The notes beneath the pieces were generated by a model. It did no database searches and was not told where the DNA came from. It worked only from the letters and a program-made list of their open reading frames with translations. A DNA stretch of 49,099 bases. It comes from Nocardia asiatica NBRC 100129. Lineage in GTDB: Bacteria > Actinomycetota > Actinomycetes > Mycobacteriales > Mycobacteriaceae. The translations under genes and the position numbers were made by a program. How positions within the stretch are numbered: the first letter of the stretch is position 1; each line of letters opens with the position of its first letter. Where the stretch lies: assembly GCF_000308415.1 (NCBI RefSeq), contig NZ_BAFS01000283.1:1-49099 (forward strand), in the 5' to 3' direction. Shown here piece after piece: positions 17,300 to 27,101 of the stretch.

Positions 17300-20200
17300 T
17301 CAGTGCAGGAATGTATCGCCACCCAGGTCGGCGCTGGTCGAGCCGCTGAACTCCGTGCTCGCGTGGCTCTCGCCGAACAGGCCCGAGTCGGCGTTGCCGC
17401 CGGTCGTGCTGTCCAGACCCGAGCCGAAGGCGCTCGACATGTCCAGCGAGGACCAGGTGTGCGCGGTCGAGCCGACGCCGCCACCGAGACCGGCCCCGGT
17501 GTCCACCGCGCCGCTCGCCGAGCCCGCCAGACCGGAGGTCGCGTCCGCCGTGCCGCCGAGACCGGCCGTGGCGTCGAAGCCGGAAGTGGCGTGCGAACTC
17601 GCGTTGCCGCTGATTCCGCTGTCCAGGCTCGAACCGAGGTGCGCTCCCGCGCTCGACGCGCCTTCGAGACCGGTCGACAGACCGCTGCCGAGGTTGCCCG
17701 CGGCGCCGATTCCGGTGGACAGGCCCGTCTCCAAGCCCGCGCCGCCCGTGCTGTCGATTCCGGTGGACAGGCCGGAGCCGAGACCGGCGCCTGCCTGAGC
17801 ACCCGCGTCCAGCCCAGCCGACAGACCCGAACCCAACCCGGCACCCGCCTGCGCACCCGCATCCAGCCCAGCCGACAAGCCGGAGCCCAGCCCGGCACCC
17901 GCCTGCGCACCCGCGTCGAGGCCAGCCGACAGACCGGAGCCCAGCCCGGCACCCGCCTGCGCACCCGCGTCGAGGCCGGCCGACAAGCCCGAACCGATAC
18001 CCTCGCTCGCGTCGACGACGCCGTTGAGCCCGGTCTCGAGGCCGGTACCTGCCTGTATCGCGCCGTCCACGCCGCTGGACAGGCCGCCACCCAGACCGGT
18101 GGACAAGCCCGTCTCCAGGCCGGTCGTCGCCTCGATCCCGGCATCGAGCGCCCCGCCGAGACCGGATTCCAGGCCCGTGCCGAGCTGCCCGCCGGTGTTC
18201 AGCGAACTCTCCAGCCCGCCGCCGAGTTCCGCTCCGGTGCTCACGGCCGCGCCGAGACCGGTCGCGAGCCCGGTCTCCAGGCCCGTCGCCGCCTGCGTTC
18301 CGAAGTTTCCGGCGCCACCGACGGCGGAGGAGAAGTTGCCGCCGAGTCCGGCGGTCAGGTTGCCGGAGCCCTGCGCCGCGGTGTCGATACCACCGGTGAG
18401 GCCCGTCGTCGCCTGACCGGCGCCGTCGAGCGCACCGCCCAGCCCGGTCTGCAAACCGGAGCCGATCTGCGCCCCGGCGTCGGCCGCTCCGTGCAGTCCG
18501 GTGGACGCCCCAGCACCCAGGTCGGCACCCGCCTGCTCACCGCCGCCCAGCGCGGCGTCCAGGCCGGTGGTCACGTCACCGGCACCGTGCGCCGCGCCCT
18601 GCAAGCCGGCGCCCAGCCCGGCACCCGCCTGGCCACCCGCATCCAGGGCAGCGTCGATGCCGCTGTTCCAACCGCCGGCCGCGTCGACGGCACCTTCCAG
18701 ACCCGCGCCGAGACCCGTCGTCAGGTCACCGGCCGTGCCAATGGTGCTCTCGAAACCCGCGCCCAAGCCCGTTGTCGCGTCCACCGCACTCTCGAAACCA
18801 CCGCCGAGACCGGCCTGCGCACCGCCGCCGAGGCCGGTGGTCACACCAGTCGCCGCGTCCACTGCCCCTTCCAGGCCCGCACCCGAACCGGAACCGGCGG
18901 CGCCGCCCGCACCGAGGGCCGCATCGAACCCAGCGGACAGACCACCGGCCGCACCGGCACCGAGACCAGCGGTCAAGTCGGTCGCGGCACCGGCAGCGCC
19001 GTCGAAGTCCGCACCCCATCCGGTGGTCACATCGGCAGCGCCATCGACAGCACCGCCCAGTCCCGCGCCGATACCCGTCGTCAGGTCGCCGACCGAACCC
19101 ACAGTGCTCTCGAAGCCTGCGCCCAGGCCGGTGGTCGCGTCCACACCAGTGCCCAGACCGCCCGCCGTGTCGAGAGCGCCTTCCAAACCACCCCCGAGGC
19201 TCGCTCCCCCACCAGCACCCAGACCGGCGGTCAAATCAGTCGCCGCACCCGCGCCTTCCAAACCACCCCCGACGCTCGCTCCCCCACCAGCACCGAGACC
19301 GGCCGTCAGATCAGTCGCCGCACCCGCAGCACCCAGACCCGCGCCAAGACCCGTGGTCAACCCACCGGCACCACCCAACGCGCCTTCCAAGCCAGTACCC
19401 AGACCGCCCGCCGCATCGAGAGTTCCTTCCAAACCACCCCCGAGGCTCGCTCCCCCACCAGCACCGAGACCAGCCGTCAGATCAGTCGCCGCACCTGCGG
19501 CACCTTCCAGACCCGCGCCCAAGCCCGCGGTCAGATCTGTCGCCGCGCCGAGGCCACTTTCCAGACCCGCATTCAAACCGGTGGTGATATCCGTCGCGCC
19601 GCCGATCGCGCCGTCGAGACCCGCGCCGAGCCCCGTCGTCGCGTCGACAACACCCTCCAAACCACCCTCTAGGCTCGCACCGGCACCGGCACCGGCACCG
19701 AGACCGGCCGTCAGATCAGTCGCCGCACCCGCGGCACCTTCCAGGCCCGCGCCGATTCCTGTTGCCGCGTCGATGGTGCCCTCCAGGCCCGCGCCCAAGC
19801 CCGCGGTCAGATCTGTCGACGCGCCGAGGCCGCTCTCGAGCCCCGCGGTCAAGCCGGTGGTGATGTCCGTCGCGCCGTCGATAGCGCCGTTCAGACCTGC
19901 GCCGACACCTGTAGTGATATCGGTCGCACCGCCGATCGCGCCGCCCAGACCCGCGCCGAGCCCCGTCGTCGCGTCAACGGCTCCCTCGAGACCCGCACCC
20001 AGACCGGCGCCGAGATCAGCGCCCGCCTGCACACCGCCACCCAGGCCCGCGGTCAGATCGGTAGCCGCGTCCACAGCGCCGCCCAGACCCGCGCCGAGCC
20101 CCGTCGTCGCGTCGACAGTTGCCTCGAGACCCGCACCCAGACCCGCGCCGAGGCCGGTCGCCGCGTTCACCACGCCACCCAGGCCCGCGCCGAGACCGGC

Positions 20201-21137
20201 ACCCAGATCAGCGCCCGCTTGCGCTCCGGCGCCCAGCGCGGCGTCCACGCCCGTGGTCAGACCGGCTGCCGCGTCCACCGCACCCTGCCAGGCCCGCGCC
20301 GAGCCCGGTCGTCAAACCGGTCGTCGCGTCTACCACGCCGCCGACACCCGCGCCGAGGTCCGTCGTCACCCCGGCCGCCCCGTCCAACGCGCCCTCCAGG
20401 CCCGCGCCCAGACCGGTGGTCAACCCGGCTGCCGCGTCCACCGCGCCCTCCAGCCCTGCTCCGAGACCGCCGCCCGCGCCGAGAGCCGCGTCGATGCCTG
20501 TCTCCAGGCCCGCGCCGGCGTTTCCCGCGCCTTCGAGGTCGACGCCCGCGCCGATGCCGCTGATCACCTGAGCTCCAGCGCCGAGCAGGCCGCCCACGGC
20601 GGCGGATAGATCGGCCCCCGCGTTCACCACGGTGTCGAGCCCGGCGGCCAGTCCGGCGCCGAGCCCCGCGCCGATCTCGAGTCCCGTTTCGATCGCGGTG
20701 TTCAGGCCCGCGCCCACATCGACACCGCCACCGAGGTCGACGCCCGTGCCGAGACCCGCACCGAGGTCGACGCCCGTGCCGGCACCGAGGTCGACGTCCA
20801 CGCCGCCACCAGCGCCCGCACCCAGATCGACACCGAGATCCGCCCCCAGGTCGACACCGGCACCGGCCACCGCCGCGGCACCCACGGTGCTCGCCGCGCC
20901 GACCGCTGCCGCCGCACCGGTCTGCGCGCCCGCCGCGACGATGGCCTGCAACTGCGATCCGCCGGTGACCAGCGCCGACTCCGCGACCATCGGGGCGCAG
21001 AGGGTGATGTCCTCCGGGGTCACCGCGCTCAGGCCGGCGTTGGCCAGCGCCTGGGTCGGGTTCGCGCAGTAGGCGACCGCGGCCTCGTTGTTCCGCAGCA
21101 GACCGAGGATGAACTCCAGAATCGCGTTGGGTGTCAT
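17300..21137 (-). CDS. iniB: IniB-like giant Gly/Ala repeat protein, split by one extra base at 20287
   Basis: The N-terminus (MTPNAILEFILGLLRNNEAA, then CANPTQALANAGL) corresponds to the IniB start known from mycobacteria. The rest is low-complexity repeats around GLGAGLEGAVDAATGLTTG, ending in LGGDTFLH. As written, the start frame ends after 309 residues at 20208. The repeat pattern then continues in another frame from 20278 to 17300. Removing one base at 20287 joins them into a 1278-residue protein, far longer than mycobacterial IniB (about 480). GGAG lies upstream of the ATG at 21137. No signal peptide or membrane helix is evident; function is unknown even in mycobacteria. The break may be a sequencing error in repeats, a real mutation, or slippage-based switching. 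Confidence 0.8.
17775..18000 (-). repeat. 54-bp tandem repeat inside iniB (about 4 units)
   Basis: The word ACCCGC recurs at 17801, 17855, 17909 and 17963, exactly 54 bases apart, in nearly identical surroundings. Each unit encodes an 18-residue block, GLSAGLDAGAQAGAGLGS. The number of units could vary between strains by slippage or recombination without changing frame. Confidence 0.9.
20287..20287 (-). other. frame-disrupting extra base in iniB
   Basis: Parallel repeat units read ...CCCTCCAGGCCCGC on the plus strand. Here the sequence is ACCCTGCCAGGCCCGC, with one additional G at or next to 20287. Its removal restores LEGAVDAAAGL and a continuous 1278-residue frame. Confidence 0.75.
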
Positions 21138-21236
21138 GAGAATCGTCTCCTGAGTCCCGGCGGACCTCGATGATCCGCAGTCGTTGGAATGCAAATCACG
21201 CTAGGAGCGCATCCCGTTACGCCGAAACGGGGCGAA

Positions 21237-21310
21237 CCCCTACGACCGGCCGGGGGCGCCCGATAGGGGTGGGAGCGGAATTAGGGGAATTTCCCTAAAC
21301 GATCCCCTAA
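21237..21310. promoter_or_regulatory. cluster of CCCCTA boxes in the iniB divergent promoter
   Basis: Between divergent iniB (start 21137) and the Hsp70-like gene (start 21435) five related boxes occur in 74 bases: CCCCTA at 21237, TAGGGG at 21264, TTAGGGG at 21281, TCCCTAA at 21292 and CCCCTAA at 21304. The pair at 21281-21298 forms an imperfect palindrome. They look like operator sites for a regulator acting on one or both genes; IniR (23194-25782) is the nearest candidate. Confidence 0.5.
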
Positions 21311-21434
21311 CGAGGTAACGGCTGACGACCAGCAACCGACAGAACGGTTGCGTAGGCAACTACAACGCCCAGCGCACCATCTCGGATACACAGCAGCGAC
21401 ACCGGACCAGACAGCTTTTCGAACGGGGTTCTGA

Positions 21435-23201
21435 ATGACACAGCGCCTGGCGCTCGGCATCACTGTCGGGGCGTCGAATTCGGTCGCCGTGGCGGCTACG
21501 GAAGATGGCGACGGCATCGGTCCGTCCGGCGGCGGTCACCTTCGCTCGCATCCGAGCGTGTTGCGACTGTCGGAGGACATGGCGCCCACGCTCGGTGCGG
21601 GCGCTCGCTCCACCGGCCGCCATTCCAGTGACGTCCTGCTGGAGGGCTTCCTCGCCAGGGTCGGCGATCCGGTCGGCATCTTCGCTGAGGACGGCTCCTC
21701 GTATTCCGCGCCCGACCTGGTGGCCACGGCGATCGGTTGCCTGGTCGACGAGATAGCCGCCGAGACCGGGCACGACGCCGACCGGGCGATGGTCGCCTGC
21801 CACCCGGCGTGGTGGTCGCGGCACACCGTCGACATTCAGCGCGACGCCCTCGAGCGGGCCGGGCTCGGCGAGGTGACCCTGGTCCCGGAGCCGACCGCCG
21901 CCATCCGCTGGCTCGACGCCGCGCACGGCAGGACCGACGAAGGCGCGGTGGTGGTGTTCGATCTCGGGGCGAGCGGCTCGACCGTCTCGGTGGTACGCAC
22001 CGGCGAGCACGCCAGCCTGCTGGGCACGCCGCTGCGGAACACCGACGTCGCCGGAGCGGAATTCGATCTGCTGACCATGCGCTACGTATTGGCAAATGCC
22101 GTGCTCGCCGCGGATTTCGATCCGTTCGATCCGGTAGTGGAACGCGAATTATCGGCTTTGCGGGAACGCTGCAGAAAAGCGAAAGAAGAGCTTTCCATAA
22201 ATACCGCGACGGTTGTTCCGGTACGGGTGGACCCCGGGGATCCGTACGGCAGCACCGTGCGGCTGGTGCGCGGCGAACTGGAAGACCTGCTGCGCGGACC
22301 GCTGTCGAGTTCGATCGATTCGATTCGCGACGCGGTGCACCGTGCGGGCATCGACATCGGGGATGTCGGCCGGGTCCTGCTGACCGGAGGCGGCGGCGCC
22401 ATCCCGCTGGTCGCCGAGCTGATCTCCTCCGAGTTCGGCTTGCCCGTCGTGGCGGCTCCCGACCCGGAGCACACCACGGCACGCGGCGCGGCGCTGCTGG
22501 CCGCCGATCTGCTCGCCGCGGAGACCGATCAGCTCCCCATGATCGACCCGGGCGTCGAGGACGAGACCGTGCCGCAGCCCAGGGCGCTGCCCTCCGCCGG
22601 CCTGGCTGCCTTGCCCGAGGACCGCCCCGCGCGCGGCCGCGCGCTGACCAGCAAGCGGCGCCTCGCGGTGGTGGCGGGCGTCGCGGTCGCCATCGGCCTG
22701 CTGACCACCGGAACTCTCGCCATCGGCACCGGCATCCAATCCGGTCCGACCCCTTACCCCTCGACCGAGCAGTCCCCGAGCGGCGCCGCGCAGGTCGCCG
22801 CGACGACGGGGGCGCAGACCGGCGACCCGTCCGCTCCCTCCGGCGTCGCCGCCACGAACTCCGCGAGCGCCACCGGCCGGCCGAAAACCGAGGCGCCGCA
22901 AGCCGGCTCGCCTTCGTCACCGCCCCAGGGCACCAGCGTGGCCGTGGTGAACAGCGAGTCGAGTCCGGATCAACCCGCCCCCGCGCCGGCGGACTCCCCG
23001 GCGCCGCAACCCGCGCCGCAGCCGCAGCCCCAGCCCGCTCCCGCGCCCGCCCCGGCGCCGACCAACCCGTCGCCGCCCACCCAGCAGCCGCCACGACCCA
23101 CGCCACCCACCGCGCCGAGCCTGCCGACCGGCGTGCTGGGCGACACGCTCGGCACGGTGCTGCGCGCGCCGGGGGAGATCCTGGGAGGCTCCGGTGGCTG
23201 A
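21435..23201 (+). CDS. Hsp70-like (actin-fold ATPase) single-pass membrane protein A
   Basis: A 588-residue protein with an Hsp70-type nucleotide-binding domain (about 1-365). Motifs are GITVGASNS (phosphate 1), EPTAAIRWL, VVFDLGASGSTVSVV (phosphate 2) and LLTGGGGAIPLV (adenosine). There is no substrate-binding domain. Instead a basic stretch (SKRR) and one transmembrane helix (about 410-435) lead into a long Pro/Ala/Ser/Gln tail, probably outside the membrane and through the cell wall. It resembles mycobacterial Rv0312-type proteins. It is divergent from iniB and overlaps the next gene by 8 bases, linking it to the IniR-like regulator. A sensor or scaffold role is inferred; ATP binding is likely but hydrolysis uncertain. 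Confidence 0.8.
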   Translation: MTQRLALGITVGASNSVAVAATEDGDGIGPSGGGHLRSHPSVLRLSEDMAPTLGAGARSTGRHSSDVLLEGFLARVGDPVGIFAEDGSSYSAPDLVATAIGCLVDEIAAETGHDADRAMVACHPAWWSRHTVDIQRDALERAGLGEVTLVPEPTAAIRWLDAAHGRTDEGAVVVFDLGASGSTVSVVRTGEHASLLGTPLRNTDVAGAEFDLLTMRYVLANAVLAADFDPFDPVVERELSALRERCRKAKEELSINTATVVPVRVDPGDPYGSTVRLVRGELEDLLRGPLSSSIDSIRDAVHRAGIDIGDVGRVLLTGGGGAIPLVAELISSEFGLPVVAAPDPEHTTARGAALLAADLLAAETDQLPMIDPGVEDETVPQPRALPSAGLAALPEDRPARGRALTSKRRLAVVAGVAVAIGLLTTGTLAIGTGIQSGPTPYPSTEQSPSGAAQVAATTGAQTGDPSAPSGVAATNSASATGRPKTEAPQAGSPSSPPQGTSVAVVNSESSPDQPAPAPADSPAPQPAPQPQPQPAPAPAPAPTNPSPPTQQPPRPTPPTAPSLPTGVLGDTLGTVLRAPGEILGGSGG

Positions 23202-25782
23202 TACCGCGTTCGACACTCTTCCGTGCGCCCGGGACATCTTCCGCGAGCTGGACTCCGCCGACGACCAGCCGGTGGTCTACCTCATCCGCGGTCGCTCGCA
23301 GACCGGCAAGTCGACACTTCTCGCGGAGATCCGGGCTCGGCTGCGCGCCCGGGGCATCCCGTTGCAGGACGACACCGCCGCCCTTCGGTCCGCGCACATG
23401 CGCAACGGCGCGCACTCGGCGACCCGCACCCCGGCCGCGAGCGCCACGGCAGGCGTGACGACCGACATCGCCCGCCCGGCCCTGGTCATCGACAACGCTC
23501 ACACGCTCGGCCAACTCGATCTGGAATATCTCTGCGCGGCGGTGGAGTCCGGGCGTCGCACGGTGGTGGTCGCCGCCCAGCCGCGCCCGCACGACTCGCG
23601 GCTGCGGATGCTCGCGGAGGCGGTGGCCCGGCGCGGCAGGGTCGTTGACCTGCGCCCGCTCGGTGTCGCGGACATGGCGCCGTTCGCCAGGGAGCTGGGC
23701 ATGATGGTGCCGCGCCAGGTCGCGCAGCACATCCACGTGCAGACCGCGGGTATCCGCGGCGGTGTGGTGGCCGCGCTCACGGCCGCCTGCTCGGCGCGCC
23801 TGGACGCGGGCATCGCGGCGGTCGACACGGCCGTCGCCGCCTGGGCGCGCGGGTTGCTGGACAACTTGGAGCCCGACCTGCTGGAGACCCTGGTCGTCGC
23901 CACCACGGGAACGGGTCTGGATTCCACCGAACTCACCGAGGTGCTCGGCGTGCAGCAGGCCGTCGCGCAAGATCTCATCGACCGCGCCAGGGCGAGTGCG
24001 CTGGTGACCGACGCGGACCTGCTGATCGAACCCGCCGTCGCTCCGCTGCGCACGCTGCTCGGCGACCGCAGGTTCGTCGCGGTCGAGCGCCGGTTGCTCG
24101 GCGCCCGGCTGGAGGCGGGCCTGCTGCGGGACCGCACCGCGCTGCAACTGGCCGAGTCCGGCGTCCGCGACCAGCGTCTGGCCGATTTCCTCATCACCGC
24201 CGCCGAGCAGGCCGGCCGCGACGCGGTTCGCTATTACGCCGCCGCGGCCGCCGCCGGGGCCGAACTCGATCCGATCGCGCTGCGCTGGGCCGAAGCGGCC
24301 GCGCGGACCGGCGACGGCGACACCGCCATGCGGCTGGCCGAGCCGATGCTGGCGCGAACGGGCAGCACGGGCGCGGACCTGGCGCAGGCCGTGCGGATCT
24401 GCGCCGCGGTGCTCACCCGCCGAGGATTGGTCGGGCGGGCGGCGCAGCTGTACACCTGGCTCGGCGGCGACCGGGTCGGCCCCGACTGGGCGGTCGGCGC
24501 CACGGTGTTGTGCCTGGCGGGTGAGGTGGCGGACGCCAGGGAGATGTCGTCCTCGGCGACGCAATGGCCTCCTACCGAGGCAGGAGCGCACGCGCGGGTG
24601 ATCGCGACCGCGCTCGCGGACACCCTCGCACCGGGCAACAGCACCGCGGCGGCGGTGTCGGCGCTGGTGCGGGCCGCGCACGCGGACGCGGGCGTGGACC
24701 GTTTCCTGCCCTGCACGGCGGCCTCCATCGCGACGCTGCTCTCGCTCGGCACCGGCGAGCCGCGCCGTGCGCAGGACGCGTTGCGGCGGGCCACCGCGAG
24801 CGGGTTGCGCTGCCATCAGCTCGACGTGCTCGCGGCCTGGACGGCGATGCTGGGCGGCGACGAGAGAGCTGCCGCGGCCACGGTGGCCGCGCTGAACCAC
24901 GACGAGCTCGATGTCCGCGACCGGCTGCTCGCCCACGGTGTCGCGGTGGGCTTGGCCCGGCGCAGCGGTGATCACACCGCGCTGGCCCGCGCGTGGCAGG
25001 CGGCGTATCCGCTGTTCGACGACGTGCAGGCCGACCTGCTCGCGTTGCTGCCGATCGGCGAGCTGTGGCTGGCCGGTATCCGGATGCGGGACGAACGACG
25101 GATCGCTCCCCTGGTGGACGCCGCGCTCGCGCTGCTGCGGCGGTTGGGCGACCCGCCCGCCTGGTCCAACGCGTTCCACTGGTACGGCGTGCAGGCCGCG
25201 ATCGCGCACGAAAGCCCCGAGGAGCTGTTGCCGCACGCGCGAGCGTTGAAAGCGGCGGCCGAAGCGGGCGACCAGCACGCCGCCGTGCTCGCCGACGCGG
25301 GCCGCACCTGGGTGCTCGTGCTGCGTGGGCAGGTCGCGACCGCCCCGGTGCACGCGGCGGTCGCCGCGCTCACCGAGATCGGCATGACCTGGGACGGCGC
25401 CCGGCTGGCCAGCGAGGCGGCGCTGGCCGCGGCCGACTCGACCACGGCCACCGCGCTGCTCAAACTGGCCCGCACGGTCCGCGCCGACGCCCGTCCGCAG
25501 GAGCCGCAACCCCGGCCGTCGGCGCCGGCCTCGCACGACGGCGACGCTCCCCCTCCGTCGCCGGCGCCGCCGCAAGCCGCGATCCTCAGCGAACGGGAAC
25601 GCGAAGTCGCCGAACTGGTTCTGCTCGGGCTCACTTATCGCGAGATCGGTGCGCGGCTGTACATTTCCGCGAAGACGGTCGAGCATCACGTGGCGCGCAT
25701 TCGACGCCGGGTCGGTGCCCGCTCCCGATCGGAGTTATTGTCGATGCTCCGCGCCATGGGACACGGCTCGCTTCTGGTGTGA
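23194..25782 (+). CDS. IniR-like ATPase/LuxR-type transcriptional regulator
   Basis: An 862-residue regulator of the large STAND/LuxR type. Walker A GRSQTGKST is near residues 32-40 and a Walker B-like ALVIDNAH near 90-97. An ATPase/arm region and a long alpha-helical, TPR-like middle (about 280-740) follow. The C-terminal LuxR helix-turn-helix is LSEREREVAELVLLGLTYRE...KTVEHHVARIRRRVG, residues about 795-850. The start is GTG at 23194 with GGGAGG upstream, inside the previous gene. In M. tuberculosis the LuxR-like regulator of this size next to iniBAC (Rv0339c, IniR) activates iniBAC and is reported to respond to free trehalose. Size, architecture and position here fit an orthologue. Confidence 0.8.
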   Translation: MADTAFDTLPCARDIFRELDSADDQPVVYLIRGRSQTGKSTLLAEIRARLRARGIPLQDDTAALRSAHMRNGAHSATRTPAASATAGVTTDIARPALVIDNAHTLGQLDLEYLCAAVESGRRTVVVAAQPRPHDSRLRMLAEAVARRGRVVDLRPLGVADMAPFARELGMMVPRQVAQHIHVQTAGIRGGVVAALTAACSARLDAGIAAVDTAVAAWARGLLDNLEPDLLETLVVATTGTGLDSTELTEVLGVQQAVAQDLIDRARASALVTDADLLIEPAVAPLRTLLGDRRFVAVERRLLGARLEAGLLRDRTALQLAESGVRDQRLADFLITAAEQAGRDAVRYYAAAAAAGAELDPIALRWAEAAARTGDGDTAMRLAEPMLARTGSTGADLAQAVRICAAVLTRRGLVGRAAQLYTWLGGDRVGPDWAVGATVLCLAGEVADAREMSSSATQWPPTEAGAHARVIATALADTLAPGNSTAAAVSALVRAAHADAGVDRFLPCTAASIATLLSLGTGEPRRAQDALRRATASGLRCHQLDVLAAWTAMLGGDERAAAATVAALNHDELDVRDRLLAHGVAVGLARRSGDHTALARAWQAAYPLFDDVQADLLALLPIGELWLAGIRMRDERRIAPLVDAALALLRRLGDPPAWSNAFHWYGVQAAIAHESPEELLPHARALKAAAEAGDQHAAVLADAGRTWVLVLRGQVATAPVHAAVAALTEIGMTWDGARLASEAALAAADSTTATALLKLARTVRADARPQEPQPRPSAPASHDGDAPPPSPAPPQAAILSEREREVAELVLLGLTYREIGARLYISAKTVEHHVARIRRRVGARSRSELLSMLRAMGHGSLLV

Positions 25783-25829
25783 CCGGGGTGCGGTTCCGTC
25801 AGCGGGAACGCCGAAGCGAGGTAGGTGAG

Positions 25830-26939
25830 ATGGCCACTGGGGTTGGCCTGCGCGTCGCCGAGGACGAGTGCACTGCGGTCATCGTCACCGATGGCGACGA
25901 GCAACCGCGGTACATCGTCCGGGAGTCGATCCTGCACATGTCCGAAGACGGTGACGCCGAACTGGGCGGTCCCCCGTCCACCGGTCACGCGCACTCGATC
26001 ACCGGGTTCGTGCCCGCCGTCGGTGACCCGGCGGGCATCACGGTCGACGACGGCGAGGCCTACCGCGCCGAAGACCTCGTGGCGACCGCCCTGTTCTGCT
26101 TGATCAACTTGGCCGCCGAACATCTCAGCGGTCCGGCCGAGTTCTACGCGACGTATCCGGCCGACTGGCCCGCCGAGCACGTGCGGTCGCTGCGTGACGC
26201 GCTGGACTACCTCGGACTGCGCTCGGTGCTGCTGGTCAGCGAGGCTGAGTTGCCCAGTGCCGAAACCGGGGCGGGCGGTGGCTCACTGGCCGAGGACGCG
26301 GCGCGCGGGGCGCTGGCGGCCGTGCTGGCCACACCCGCGGGCGCGACCCCGCCCGACCCGTCCACCGCGGAGAACTCGACGGTCGACACCATCGTCATCC
26401 CGGCGGTGCCGAGCACGGAGGCGCAGCCACAGGCGTATTCGGCGGCGATCCCGATCTCCGAACCGGTCGCCACCGCCGACCCCGAGCCGGTCGAGAAACC
26501 GGCGCCCGCAACGGTTCCCGCGAAGAAGCCGAGGCGTACGCCGTTGCTGATCGCGGGCGCCGCCCTGATCGGATTGGTGCTCGGCGGCATCGTGGTGGCC
26601 CTGCTGTTGCGCGACAGCGGCCGGACGCCAGTGCCTCCGCTGCCCGACGCGCAGTCGGAGCAGACCTCGGTGCCCGTCCCGCCCCCGCCGCCGGTCCCGT
26701 CCGAGACGACGCCCGCCACCGCCGAGCCGGCCGAGCCGCCGGTGGTGATCACCGAGACCACCACGCCGGAGACCACCACGCCGCCTCCGCCGTCCAGCGA
26801 GCCGCCGCCCACCACGACGACGCCGCCCACCACGACGCGTTCCTCGACGGTGCGCAGCACCACGACCACCGGATACCCGTTCCCGCAGCTACCGCAGATA
26901 CCCACCATCCCCGGCATGGGAATACCGGGTAGTCGGTGA
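25830..26939 (+). CDS. half-length Hsp70-like single-pass membrane protein B
   Basis: A 369-residue protein. Residues about 1-160 match only the first lobe of the Hsp70-like domain of protein A (compare HSITGFVPAVGDPAGITVDDG, YRAEDLVATALFCLI, ATYPADWPAEHVRSLRDAL). The second lobe with the phosphate-2 and adenosine motifs is missing, so ATP binding is unlikely. A linker, a KKPRR stretch, one transmembrane helix (about 235-258) and a Pro/Thr-rich tail follow. ATG at 25830 with GAGGTAGGTGAG upstream is chosen over much earlier in-frame starts that lie within the IniR gene. It starts 47 bases after iniR, so it is probably in the same operon. It may dimerise with or regulate protein A. Confidence 0.75.
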   Translation: MATGVGLRVAEDECTAVIVTDGDEQPRYIVRESILHMSEDGDAELGGPPSTGHAHSITGFVPAVGDPAGITVDDGEAYRAEDLVATALFCLINLAAEHLSGPAEFYATYPADWPAEHVRSLRDALDYLGLRSVLLVSEAELPSAETGAGGGSLAEDAARGALAAVLATPAGATPPDPSTAENSTVDTIVIPAVPSTEAQPQAYSAAIPISEPVATADPEPVEKPAPATVPAKKPRRTPLLIAGAALIGLVLGGIVVALLLRDSGRTPVPPLPDAQSEQTSVPVPPPPPVPSETTPATAEPAEPPVVITETTTPETTTPPPPSSEPPPTTTTPPTTTRSSTVRSTTTTGYPFPQLPQIPTIPGMGIPGSR

Positions 26940-27101
26940 TTAGTACCGTCCTTCCCGGGTTTGTGGCTTAGAGTGTTGGCGCTGACCGTGTTGTCGGATG
27001 AATTCCCGCACCGGTCGGTTGCTGGACGAAGACTGTGCGCCAACGGATTCTGCCCGTTGCCACGGATTTAGCTGGCACGTGCGTGCCGACGAAGGGACTT
27101 C

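Noticed and set aside
17263..18144. Upstream extension of the iniA reading frame by about 290 codons
   Set aside because: It overlaps iniB in another frame and reads as Arg/Pro/Ser-rich shadow sequence; the ATG at 17262 gives the normal IniA length.
18501..20609. Long plus-strand Pro/Arg/Ala-rich open frames opposite iniB (also 17108-19672)
   Set aside because: They mirror the iniB repeats in the opposite strand, have no ribosome binding site or family motif, and only reflect GC-rich repeat composition.
21496..25689. 1397-codon minus-strand open frame
   Set aside because: Antisense to the Hsp70-like and IniR genes, which have clear motifs and starts; its translation is Arg/Gly-rich with no recognisable domain.
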